Shown: in pieces, positions 32,896 through 40,860 of the stretch | How positions within the stretch are numbered: the stretch's first letter is position 1 | Layout: each line of letters starts with the position of its first letter | NCBI GenBank assembly: GCA_016195385.1 | Contig: JACPZS010000022.1 | Coordinates: forward strand, 1-41,698 | Reading direction: 5' to 3' | Length of the DNA: 41,698 nucleotides | Source: Verrucomicrobiota bacterium | GTDB taxonomy: Bacteria > Verrucomicrobiota > Verrucomicrobiia > Limisphaerales > JACPZS01 | Made by a program: the position numbers and the translations under genes | Notes under the pieces: generated by a model | Seen by the model: the letters and a program-made list of their open reading frames with translations, nothing else | Database searches by the model: none | What the model was told of the DNA's origin: nothing

Positions 32896-34719
32896 ATGCC
32901 CGGCGGATTGCAGGAATGGATTCATAAACTGGAGGAGGGCGAGTGGGCGCGCTGGCTGGGTGTCGGAACCTTGATTCTGGTTTTGCTGGCCGTGGCGGCG
33001 ATTTACGACATCCGCGAGTTCAAGAATTTTGCGACGCAGGAGGCGATGGACAATGCGCAAGTGGCCCGCAACCTCGCCGAAGGCCGCGGCTACACGACGC
33101 GCTTCATCCGGCCCTTGAGCCTCGGGTTGGTACAAGCGCATCGCGCGGACAAAGATCCGTTGCTCAAAGGTGAGCACCCGGATCTTGCCAATGCGCCCGT
33201 GTATCCAACGTTGCTGGCAGGTCTGATGAAGGTCGTGCCGTTCCAATATAAAATCACCAATCGCTCCGATTTTGAAAAATATCAGCCGGAGGTCATGATC
33301 GCGCTGCTCAACCAGCTTCTTTTTTTTGCCTCGGCTTTTTTGCTATTTCGCCTCGCGCGCAAATTATTCGATTCAAGCGTGGCCTGGGTGTCTGCGCTGG
33401 TTTTTCTCGGTTCGGGTTTGTTCTGGCAGTTCAGTGTTTCCGGTTTGCCGACTCTGTTCGCGTTGGTGATTGTGTTGAGCATCGTCTGGTGCCTGGTGTC
33501 GCTCGAACGCGCCGCCGCGCCGCCCGAACCGATTCCCGCTGCAGGCGGCAACCTCGCCGAGCCGGCAACTCCGACTCCGCCGAATTCGGCCAAATTGATC
33601 GCGCTGGCGGCGGCAGCGGGCGGGTTGACGGGCCTGGCGGGGTTGACGCTTTACTCGTTTGGCTGGCTGATTCTGCCCGTCGCTGCGTTCCTCCTCTACT
33701 TCCCGAAGCTACGTTGGCGATTGGCGTCAGCGGCCGTGATTGCGTTCGCCGTCGTGCTGGCTCCGTGGCTCGTGCGCAACCACCAGATTTGCGGCCATTG
33801 GTTTGGAACCGCCAGCTACGCCGTTTACCAGGAGACGCTGGCCTTCAAGGGCAACGTACTTGAACGATCGCTGAATCCCGACTTGAGCAAAGTCGAAGCG
33901 CGGCAGTTGTTCTACAAGCTGGTGGACAGCGCGAGCGACATCGTGAGCAACCAGTTGCCCAAGCTCGGCGGAAACTGGGTTTGCAGTTTTTTTCTAGCCG
34001 GGCTGTTGATTCAATTTCGAAGTTCGACATTGCAGCGGTTGCGGGTGTTTTTGTTGTTGTCTTTGGTGGCGCTGGCCTTTGCACAGGCGCTGGGGCGGAC
34101 CCGGCTGTCGGCGGCGGTGCCGGACGTGAATTCGGAGAACCTGCTGATTGTCCTGGCACCGCTGGCATTCATGTTTGGCACGGCGTTTTATTTCATGCTT
34201 CTGGAACAAGTCGAATTGCCGTTCGTCGAGTTAAAATGGGGAGTGACGGGCTTGTTTGTGCTGCTGGCCAGCGCGCCGCTGATTGTCACTTTGCTGCCGC
34301 CGCGCTCGGTGCCTTGGGCTTACCCGCCCTACCATCCGCCGGCGATCCAGGAGCCGTGCGGCTGGTTGACTGAACAGGAACTCATGATGACCGACATGCC
34401 GTGGGCGACGGCGTGGTACGGCAACCGGCAAAGCCTGTGGATGACGTTGAAATCTCCACTGCGACGAACGAATGATTTTTTCCTCATCAACGACTTTCAA
34501 AAGGCGATCCACGCGATTTATTTGACGCCGGTGACCCTGGATGAGAAATTTCGCGCCCAGATGATCCTGGATGACAACGATTGGGGAAAATTTGTGTTGC
34601 AGTGCCTGTTGAAGAACGAAGTGCCGCCGCAATTCACCCTGGCGAGCATGCCCAGCGGCTATCTGCCAAATCAGTTTCTGCTCATGGATCGCGAGCGCTG
34701 GAACCCAAAAACAAAGTGA
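32896..34719 (+). CDS. Polytopic membrane protein, glycosyltransferase family 39-like
   Basis: 607 residues with about ten to twelve hydrophobic segments (for example around 20-37, 125-145, 160-185, 220-245, 270-290, 350-370 and 430-460). The first loop has a D-x-E pattern (AAIYDIREFKNFAT) and NAQVARNLAEGRGYTTRF with later NAPVYPTLLAGLM, as in the lipid-linked-sugar transferases of the ArnT/PMT group (GT-C fold). The C-terminal soluble part (about 490-607) starts PCGWLTEQE. A role in adding sugars to an envelope polymer is suggested by the neighbouring export genes, but this is inference. It starts 2 bases after the regulator gene. Confidence 0.7.
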   Translation: MPGGLQEWIHKLEEGEWARWLGVGTLILVLLAVAAIYDIREFKNFATQEAMDNAQVARNLAEGRGYTTRFIRPLSLGLVQAHRADKDPLLKGEHPDLANAPVYPTLLAGLMKVVPFQYKITNRSDFEKYQPEVMIALLNQLLFFASAFLLFRLARKLFDSSVAWVSALVFLGSGLFWQFSVSGLPTLFALVIVLSIVWCLVSLERAAAPPEPIPAAGGNLAEPATPTPPNSAKLIALAAAAGGLTGLAGLTLYSFGWLILPVAAFLLYFPKLRWRLASAAVIAFAVVLAPWLVRNHQICGHWFGTASYAVYQETLAFKGNVLERSLNPDLSKVEARQLFYKLVDSASDIVSNQLPKLGGNWVCSFFLAGLLIQFRSSTLQRLRVFLLLSLVALAFAQALGRTRLSAAVPDVNSENLLIVLAPLAFMFGTAFYFMLLEQVELPFVELKWGVTGLFVLLASAPLIVTLLPPRSVPWAYPPYHPPAIQEPCGWLTEQELMMTDMPWATAWYGNRQSLWMTLKSPLRRTNDFFLINDFQKAIHAIYLTPVTLDEKFRAQMILDDNDWGKFVLQCLLKNEVPPQFTLASMPSGYLPNQFLLMDRERWNPKTK

Positions 34720-34775
34720 AAATTTTCAGCAGCGCCATTTGTGTTGGAATAACGGACACTTGCCACGATTTCTAT

Positions 34776-34804
34776 TTGACAACCCCCCTGCTTCTCCGTA
34801 AAAG
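34776..34804 (+). promoter_or_regulatory. Candidate sigma-70 promoter of the barrel gene
   Basis: A perfect -35 box TTGACA (34776-34781) and TAAAAG (34799-34804) are 17 bases apart. Transcription would begin near 34811 and leave a leader of about 57 bases before the ATG at 34868. The gene thus seems to have its own promoter besides read-through from upstream. Confidence 0.6.
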
Positions 34805-34867
34805 AAGTCACTTTTCAACGATAAGTGTTCAAGCGAGAATTTGTGAATTAGGTAAAAACGTTACGAT

Positions 34868-36220
34868 ATGAAAAAAATCCTCACCTCCGTCGGCCTTGTT
34901 GCAATCGGGGCCGCCAGCGCACAGGCTGCCACGCCACTGGATCGCTCCTATTATGCGCCCAATCCCGCCCTCACTTCGCCGGAGCGAAGCAAGCTGTGGA
35001 GCGTGTCCGCTTCGCTGCGGGGCTTTTATGACGACAACTATTTCACTTCGCCATCAAGCTACATCGACCCAGCGACCGGTGCCGTGCTCAAGCCGCGCAG
35101 TTCGTTTGGCTTCGAGGTGAGTCCGCGGGCGAGCTTGAACGCCGCGCTGGAACAAACGTTCATCGGCCTCAGCTACCAATACTCACTCCGCTGGTACGCC
35201 GATCGGAAGACCAACTCCGCCGACCACAGCCATCAAGCCGACCTCAATTTGAACCACAGTTTCAGCGAAAATCTGAAGCTGGAAGCGAAGGATTCATTTG
35301 TTCTATCGCAGGAACCCCAGCTTTTGGATCCCAGTGTCGTGACCGCGCCGCTGCGCCGGAGCAACCTGGACAACTTGCGCAACGCGGCGGACCTCTCGCT
35401 GCACGCGGACATCTCCCGTGCTTTCAGCACTACCTTTGGCTACGCGAACACGCTCTATGACTACAAACAGAGCGGGGCAGGCGGTTACGCGGCCAACTTG
35501 GACCGCATGGAGCACTTGGCGAAGATCGATTTCCGCTGGAATGCGCAGCCGAACACCATCGCCTTGATCGGCTATCAATATGGGCTGATTGACCACACTT
35601 CCAAGGATTCGTTGCTTTCCTTTGATCCGCTAAAAACGCTGGCGATGAGTGACTCGAAGATTCGTGACAATCATTCTCACTATATCTTCGCAGGTGCCGA
35701 CCAGACTTTCGCCAACCAAATCCTCGCTTCCGTTCGCGTTGGCGCGCAAATCACCGAGTATCCCAACGCGTTGGCTGGTTCGGAGAAGAATTCAACGACG
35801 CCTTACGCGGATGCAAACCTGTCATACGGTTATTCGAAAGGCGGTTCGGTGCAACTGGGCGTTCGTCACGCGCGCAATCAGACGGATGTTACCTACATCA
35901 ACCTCGCAGACCAGACTGCAACGCTGGATCAGGAAACGACCACGATTTATGCTTCCTTGACTCACCAAATCACTGCCAATTTGATGGGATCTTTGGTTGG
36001 TCAAGTGCAGGATTCTACTTTCAACGGTGGCAAAGATTCCAACGGCACCAAATACAAGCAGACGGACGATCTCTACATGATCGGATTTAGCTTGAATTAC
36101 AAATTCAACGAATACTGGGGTGCTGAACTTGGCTACAACTATGATCGTTTGGATTCCGAGATCAACGCGCGCGGTTTCACCCGCAACCGAGTCTTCATCG
36201 GCCTGCGCGCCAGCTATTAA
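34868..36220 (+). CDS. Outer-membrane beta-barrel protein of the polysaccharide locus
   Basis: 450 residues. The signal peptide is cleaved after ASAQA (residue 20). The mature part shows at least 16 amphipathic strands with alternating Tyr/Phe and polar residues (SLRGFYDDNYF, FIGLSYQYSLRWYAD, YIFAGADQTF, FSLNYKFNEYW) and ends in ...LRASY. It resembles the BBP2/putative beta-barrel porin group found next to Wza/Wzc genes in exosortase and polysaccharide loci, where it is thought to be an outer-membrane channel or assembly part. Its own promoter lies before it and an intrinsic terminator directly behind it. Confidence 0.83.
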   Translation: MKKILTSVGLVAIGAASAQAATPLDRSYYAPNPALTSPERSKLWSVSASLRGFYDDNYFTSPSSYIDPATGAVLKPRSSFGFEVSPRASLNAALEQTFIGLSYQYSLRWYADRKTNSADHSHQADLNLNHSFSENLKLEAKDSFVLSQEPQLLDPSVVTAPLRRSNLDNLRNAADLSLHADISRAFSTTFGYANTLYDYKQSGAGGYAANLDRMEHLAKIDFRWNAQPNTIALIGYQYGLIDHTSKDSLLSFDPLKTLAMSDSKIRDNHSHYIFAGADQTFANQILASVRVGAQITEYPNALAGSEKNSTTPYADANLSYGYSKGGSVQLGVRHARNQTDVTYINLADQTATLDQETTTIYASLTHQITANLMGSLVGQVQDSTFNGGKDSNGTKYKQTDDLYMIGFSLNYKFNEYWGAELGYNYDRLDSEINARGFTRNRVFIGLRASY

Positions 36221-36243
36221 ACCAACTTAATCAAACCGATTCG

Positions 36244-36277
36244 GGAGGCTGGACACAAATCTAGCCTCCTTTTTTTT
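36244..36277 (+). terminator. Intrinsic terminator directly before the wzc-type gene
   Basis: GGAGGCTGGA (36244-36253) pairs with TCTAGCCTCC (36260-36269), a 10-base-pair stem with one G-T, loop CACAAA, and eight T (36270-36277). This is a textbook intrinsic terminator. It ends 7 bases before the wzc-type ATG at 36285, so it also covers the place where that gene's ribosome site would lie. Confidence 0.82.
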
Positions 36278-36284
36278 GAGACCT

Positions 36285-38462
36285 ATGGACAAGAATTTCA
36301 AGGCTCCCGTCGAGACGGAAGTGAAGCTCCACTTCCTTGACTATTGGCGCATCATCCGCATCCGCAAGACAGTCATCCTGGCCGTTTTTTTGTTGGTCGT
36401 GCTCACCACCACCTTGGTGACGTACATGCTTCCCAAATTCTACCAAAGTTCCGTGCGCATTCAGGTCGAGAAAGATGTTTCTGACGTCACGCCTTTTGGG
36501 GGCATGAATACTTCCAGCAGTTTCGATCCTTATTTCATTCAGACCCAGTTTGAATTGATCAACTCGAAGGAAGTGCTCAACAAAGTCATTGAGGCAAAGA
36601 GCCTCAACAGCCGGTGGGCCGCGAAATACGGCACCGAAGGGCAGCCGCTCAAGACGTCGCAGACGTACACGTTCCTGAAACGGAACATCGAATTGCGGCA
36701 GACGCGCAACACCAGCCTAATCGAGATCCGGGTTTCCAATGAAATCAAAGAAGAGGCGGCGGAACTGGCAAATGCCGTTGCTGAACAATACAGCCACTGG
36801 CGCCTGACCAACGAGCTGGCCCGCGCCAGTTCGGGAATCCTGGCGTTGGAAGCGGAGCTTAAGATCAAGAACGAAGAACTTGGACTCTTGCAAGACAAGG
36901 TGGACACCATGCGCAAGGAAAAAAACATCGCCGGCGATCCTCCTGAAGGTGGTGGCGGCGCAACGATGGAGCCGGAAACAGTGCGCAAACTTGAAAACAT
37001 CAAGATCGAGTCCGAATCCATGTACACGCGGCTGAACACATTGTATCTGGAGTTGACGGCGCTCTCGCGGCCCGAACTTGAAAAAACTTTGCCGACCGCG
37101 AACCCCGACACGCTTCTCAACGATCTTTTGTTGAAACAAGCCTCGGCGGAACAAAGTCTGGTCCAGCTGGAGAAAGAACTGACCGAAGAGAACATCGAAG
37201 TCAAAAAAGCCAGGGCTTATCTTGCGGAGATCCGGCGCCAAATTGACAACCGGCTGGATGGAGTGCTCCGAGGGATCAAGTCGATGGTTGCCGCGGCGCA
37301 AGCCCAGTTCAAACAGGCGGACGAGATGTTGGAAAAAGCCAAGCGAACCGACATCGACCGCGCCCACGAGTTGAGCGACTACTTCAAAACCAGGCGGCAA
37401 CTCGAGACTCAAAAGCGGATGCGTGACGCGTTGGGCATGAAAATCACGCAAGAAAAAATTGACGTGAAGATTCCGCGTTCCGCTGTCGTGATGGTCATTG
37501 ACAAAGCGGAACCGGGCGTGCGGCCCGTCCGCCCGAACATCCCGCTGAACATTGCGCTCGGCGTCATCGTCGGCCTGCTCGTCGGCGTCGGGCTGGCATT
37601 CTTCATTGAGTATCTGGACACGAGCGTGAAAACCATCGACGACGTGGAGCGCACGCTCCAGGCACCGGTGCTCGGAGTCATTCCGCAGAACGTCGGCTCC
37701 CTGCTGGCCGAGGGGCCGGAGAGTCCGCACGCCGAATCCTATCGCGTCCTGCGCACGAACATTTTGTTCACCCGCAAGGACGACGCGCTCAAAACCATCA
37801 CCGTGGTCAGCGGTGGCGCGGGCGAAGGCAAATCGACCACGCTGTTCAACCTGGCCACCGTGTTCGCGCAGAACGGCCAGCGCGTGTTGATCGTCGATTC
37901 CGACTTGCGCCGCCCCAGCATCCACAAATTCCTGCACGTCACCAACGCGGTCGGGTTGACGAACTACTTGCTCAAGCAAAACCGGCTGGAGGAAGTCATC
38001 CAAACCACGCCGCTGGCGACGCTCGACTTCATGCCCAGCGGGAAACTGCCCAGCAGTTCGATGGGCGTGCTCAACTCGGTGGCGATGAAAGAAATGGTGC
38101 AGGAGTTGAAGCGCCGCTATGATTTCGTTTTCTTCGATTCGCCGCCCATCATGGGCGTCAGCGACGCGGCCATTCTGGCCAGCGAAGTCGATTTGGCATT
38201 GCAAGTCATCCAATATCGGAAGTACCCGCAGGCGATGACCATTCGCGCCAAGCAAATGGTCGAGAAGGTCGGCGGCAACTTGATCGGCGTCGTTTTGAAC
38301 AACATCAACATGTCGCAGGACGAGAACTACTATTACTACAGCGGCTACTACTACGATTACTACTCCAAGCAGGACGACGACGAATCGGGCAAGAAAAACG
38401 GCCAGAGCAAAAAGGCGGGAGTCGAGCCGCAGAACCGGATCGATCTCAAACCAAAATACTGA
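36285..38462 (+). CDS. Wzc-type polysaccharide co-polymerase with BY-kinase domain
   Basis: 725 residues. An N-terminal Wzz domain has membrane segments at about 28-50 and 420-445 (IALGVIVGLLVGVGLAFFIEY), with a long coiled-coil periplasmic part between them (about 180-400, with a Gly-rich GGGGA insert). The BY-kinase part has Walker A GGAGEGKSTT with K516, Walker A' VLIVDSDLRRPS and Walker B FVFFDSPP. A Tyr-rich tail (DENYYYYSGYYYDYYSK) is the autophosphorylation cluster. It should set chain length and export of an exopolysaccharide together with the Wza-type protein 39 bases downstream. A terminator lies just before its start. Confidence 0.95.
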   Translation: MDKNFKAPVETEVKLHFLDYWRIIRIRKTVILAVFLLVVLTTTLVTYMLPKFYQSSVRIQVEKDVSDVTPFGGMNTSSSFDPYFIQTQFELINSKEVLNKVIEAKSLNSRWAAKYGTEGQPLKTSQTYTFLKRNIELRQTRNTSLIEIRVSNEIKEEAAELANAVAEQYSHWRLTNELARASSGILALEAELKIKNEELGLLQDKVDTMRKEKNIAGDPPEGGGGATMEPETVRKLENIKIESESMYTRLNTLYLELTALSRPELEKTLPTANPDTLLNDLLLKQASAEQSLVQLEKELTEENIEVKKARAYLAEIRRQIDNRLDGVLRGIKSMVAAAQAQFKQADEMLEKAKRTDIDRAHELSDYFKTRRQLETQKRMRDALGMKITQEKIDVKIPRSAVVMVIDKAEPGVRPVRPNIPLNIALGVIVGLLVGVGLAFFIEYLDTSVKTIDDVERTLQAPVLGVIPQNVGSLLAEGPESPHAESYRVLRTNILFTRKDDALKTITVVSGGAGEGKSTTLFNLATVFAQNGQRVLIVDSDLRRPSIHKFLHVTNAVGLTNYLLKQNRLEEVIQTTPLATLDFMPSGKLPSSSMGVLNSVAMKEMVQELKRRYDFVFFDSPPIMGVSDAAILASEVDLALQVIQYRKYPQAMTIRAKQMVEKVGGNLIGVVLNNINMSQDENYYYYSGYYYDYYSKQDDDESGKKNGQSKKAGVEPQNRIDLKPKY

Positions 38463-38501
38463 TTGTTCCCGGCGTTGCCGTCGGTCTAGCATCTTTTTCC
38501 T

Positions 38502-39128
38502 ATGGGTTACACAATGAACGTCGCGCGGCTGTCTCTGCGCATCCTGGTTTTGGCGGCGGTGGGATTTTTTCTCGCCGGTTGCGCCGGCTTGGCTCCGGCA
38601 GACAAGGCCGAGTCGGAAGCGAAACCGGATACCAATCAAATGACGACGGGCAATGCCCTCCTTCGCCCAAACGATCTGGTGTCGATTGTTTTCTCCGGCA
38701 CCGGCCCAAAGAACTTCGACGCGCGGATCAAGGAAGACGGCACGCTCCTGCCGCCGATCATTGACAAAGACGGGCCCGTGCAGGATGCCGGGTTGACGGG
38801 CGCGCAATTGGAAGCGGAGCTCCAGAAGCGCTACGCGAAATACTTCAAAAACCTCACGGTCACGGTCCTCACCGAAAACCGCTGGTTTTATGTCGCGGGC
38901 GAAGTGCGCGTGCCGAGCCGCTTTCCGTATTCCGGTGAACTCAAGGTGACGCAAGCGATCGCGGTCGCGCAGGGCCTCACCGATTTCGCGAGCAAGCATC
39001 GGATTCAACTCACGCGGGCCAACGGCGAGAAAGTGACGATCGACTATACGAAGGCATTGAGCAAACCCAAGTTCGATTTGCCGGTCTATCCGGGTGATCA
39101 CATTTTCGTTCCGCGGCGCATTTTATAG
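38502..39128 (+). CDS. Wza-type polysaccharide export lipoprotein
   Basis: 208 residues with a lipoprotein signal peptide (lipobox FLAGC near residue 27). Residues 52-125 form the polysaccharide export (Poly_export) domain (LLRPNDLVSIVFSG, then RIKEDGTLLPPII), and residues 125-205 an SLBB-like repeat (WFYVAGEVRVPSRFPY) ending VYPGDHIFVPRRI. It should form the outer-membrane channel that works with the Wzc-type protein. With one SLBB repeat and no long C-terminal helix it is shorter than E. coli Wza, as in many non-enterobacterial loci. ATG 38514 is an alternative start. Confidence 0.92.
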   Translation: MGYTMNVARLSLRILVLAAVGFFLAGCAGLAPADKAESEAKPDTNQMTTGNALLRPNDLVSIVFSGTGPKNFDARIKEDGTLLPPIIDKDGPVQDAGLTGAQLEAELQKRYAKYFKNLTVTVLTENRWFYVAGEVRVPSRFPYSGELKVTQAIAVAQGLTDFASKHRIQLTRANGEKVTIDYTKALSKPKFDLPVYPGDHIFVPRRIL

Positions 39129-39524
39129 ATGGTTCAACTCACTATTCTTTCGGGTGACTCGGCGGGCACTATGACGGTGGCCCGCCGATTTCCTTTCTGG
39201 ATTGGTCGTGACAGCGGGAGCCACCTTCGGCTGGACGCTCCGGGGGTTTGGGATCGGCATCTGGAGCTGGCGTGGGACGCGACCGGGGGCGTCGTCGGAC
39301 AGGCGCTCGGAGGCGGGCTGGTGGCCGTCGCTGGCGCGGCATTCCAGCGGCGCGCGCTGCGCAATGGCGACGTGCTTGAACTGGGTGCCATCAAAATCCG
39401 TTTCTCGTTAAGCGCGACCAATCAACGGGACTTCCGGTTGCGGGAATGGCTGACGTGGCTGGCGTTGGGTGGTTTAATGGCCGGCCAAGGACTGTTAATC
39501 TGGTGGCTGAGAGAGGCGTTGTGA
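39129..39524 (+). CDS. FHA-domain protein with C-terminal membrane anchor
   Basis: 131 residues. The FHA domain (about 1-95) has FWIGRDSGSHLRLDAPGVWDRHLEL, in which IGR and the DRH position stand for the usual GR and S-x-H; the S is Asp here. One membrane segment is at the end (about 108-126, WLALGGLMAGQGLLIWWL). It starts on the base after the Wza-type stop, so it is cotranscribed. FHA domains bind phosphothreonine, so it could link Ser/Thr kinase signals to the export machinery; the partner is not known. Confidence 0.75.
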   Translation: MVQLTILSGDSAGTMTVARRFPFWIGRDSGSHLRLDAPGVWDRHLELAWDATGGVVGQALGGGLVAVAGAAFQRRALRNGDVLELGAIKIRFSLSATNQRDFRLREWLTWLALGGLMAGQGLLIWWLREAL

Positions 39525-39552
39525 ACTTCCAGTTCCACAGCAATTGAGCGTG

Positions 39553-40041
39553 ATGAAAACGAAGTCCGTCATTGCTTGTTTGCCAGTGATGTTGCTTGGC
39601 ACTGGTGCCGGATTGCTCTCGCCTGCTCTCTTTGGATTTACCACCAACCGGCGTCCGGACTTGATCTGGCATCACGACAATGGCCAGAACGCGTGCTGGT
39701 ATTTTCCGGCCCCACCCGGGAATCTGAGCCTCGCCAACAGCCAGTTCATCACCACCTCAACCGATCCCAATTGGCAGATGGCCGGCGCGGGCGACTTTGC
39801 TCGCAACGGGCAGACCGACATTCTTTGGCGCAATCTGACCACCGGCAAAACGGATTGCCGCTACTTCGTTCATCGTTCGCCAGCGCGCGACATCGACGGT
39901 GATTTCATCCGCTTAACGTCTGGATCGGGAATTGCGGAAACGTCCTTCAAGGACAATGCGCCGCCACCAACGGGCGCGCGGCTCTCCAAATTCGTGCGCT
40001 CAAACTGGTCACCAGCGGGAGCGGCTCGGACACGAACTTGA
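39553..40041 (+). CDS. Short secreted FG-GAP-like protein, possibly frameshifted
   Basis: 162 residues from ATG 39553. The signal peptide is about 1-28. Two repeats have the style RPDLIWHHDNGQNACWYF and GAGDFARNGQTDILWRN, like FG-GAP/VCBS units of larger Verrucomicrobiota proteins, without clear calcium loops. The last 35 residues (from PPPTGARLSK) look unlike such proteins. In another frame the DNA reads TNGRAALQIRALKLV and on to SQGVFVP and a TGA, which looks more natural. A frameshift near 39965 is therefore possible. No function can be given. Confidence 0.6.
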   Translation: MKTKSVIACLPVMLLGTGAGLLSPALFGFTTNRRPDLIWHHDNGQNACWYFPAPPGNLSLANSQFITTSTDPNWQMAGAGDFARNGQTDILWRNLTTGKTDCRYFVHRSPARDIDGDFIRLTSGSGIAETSFKDNAPPPTGARLSKFVRSNWSPAGAARTRT

Positions 40042-40266
40042 GTCAGGGAGTTTTTGTGCCGTGAACTAAATTGTAGGGTTGATAGACTTTCAGGTGATCA
40101 GAAAAACTGCTAGCGCGGAGCGCCGAGATCAGATTTAACGCCGTCCCAACGCGGCGTCCGCGAGATGGGTGGGGGTGCCGCCCGGAGGACTCCACGTTCT
40201 TGATTGAAATTGGCATGACACGCGACAGATTTCTGTAAGGAAAGCGCCTTGGAGTGCTATAACCGG

Positions 40267-40860
40267 ATGACTTTGATGAGCACTTTACCGCCAATAACTG
40301 AGGGCATGGACGACACGCTGTTGGTCCGCGAAATCCAGCAGGGAAACCAGCGGGCTTTCGAGCAATTGCTGGATCGCCACGTTCATCACGTCCGGGCTTT
40401 CCTGGCACTCAAGGCTCCCGTCGCGCATCTCGTGGACGAACTGACGCACGAGACTTTCGTTTTCGCCTTCCACAATATCCGCAAGTTTACGGTCGGCACG
40501 TCCGTCCAAGCCTGGCTGCGGGCCATCGCCTGGAATCTTTTGCGCGCGGAAATCCAGCGCTTCAGCCGCGAGCAAGTGAATCAAACCCGGTTCGCCGCCC
40601 ACTCCATCTGCGAAGGGGCGCAAACAGCGTCCGACTCGTGCGCGCCGGAAGCAGTCGAGTTTTTGGAATACTGTCTCGAGGAAGTTCCGCCAAAGATGCG
40701 CGAGTTGCTGGCGCTGAAATATCGCGAGGATCATTCGAGCCAGGAAATCGCGCAGCACCTTCATCAAAGTGTCGCCTGGGTTTACACCATGCTCTTCCGC
40801 GTGCGCCAGCAATTGAAAGATTGCATCAAGCGGAAAATGGAAAGTCATCGTCCATGCTAA
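40267..40860 (+). CDS. ECF RNA polymerase sigma factor
   Basis: 197 residues. Region 2 covers about 18-95 (FEQLLDRHVHHVRAFL, then LTHETFVFAF and AWLRAIAWNLLRAEI) and region 4 about 130-190 (EEVPPKMRELLALKYREDHSSQEIAQHLHQSVAWVYTMLFRVRQQL). It is the type that comes with FecR-like anti-sigma partners in Verrucomicrobiota and Planctomycetota. Starts at TTG 40249, ATG 40276 and ATG 40306 are possible; none has a strong SD. Its end overlaps the next gene by 7 bases. Confidence 0.88.
   Translation: MTLMSTLPPITEGMDDTLLVREIQQGNQRAFEQLLDRHVHHVRAFLALKAPVAHLVDELTHETFVFAFHNIRKFTVGTSVQAWLRAIAWNLLRAEIQRFSREQVNQTRFAAHSICEGAQTASDSCAPEAVEFLEYCLEEVPPKMRELLALKYREDHSSQEIAQHLHQSVAWVYTMLFRVRQQLKDCIKRKMESHRPC

Noticed and set aside
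36717..39101. 794-codon open frame on the minus strand
   Set aside because: It is antisense to the Wzc- and Wza-type genes, which have full motifs; its protein is a run of His, Arg and Val without domains.
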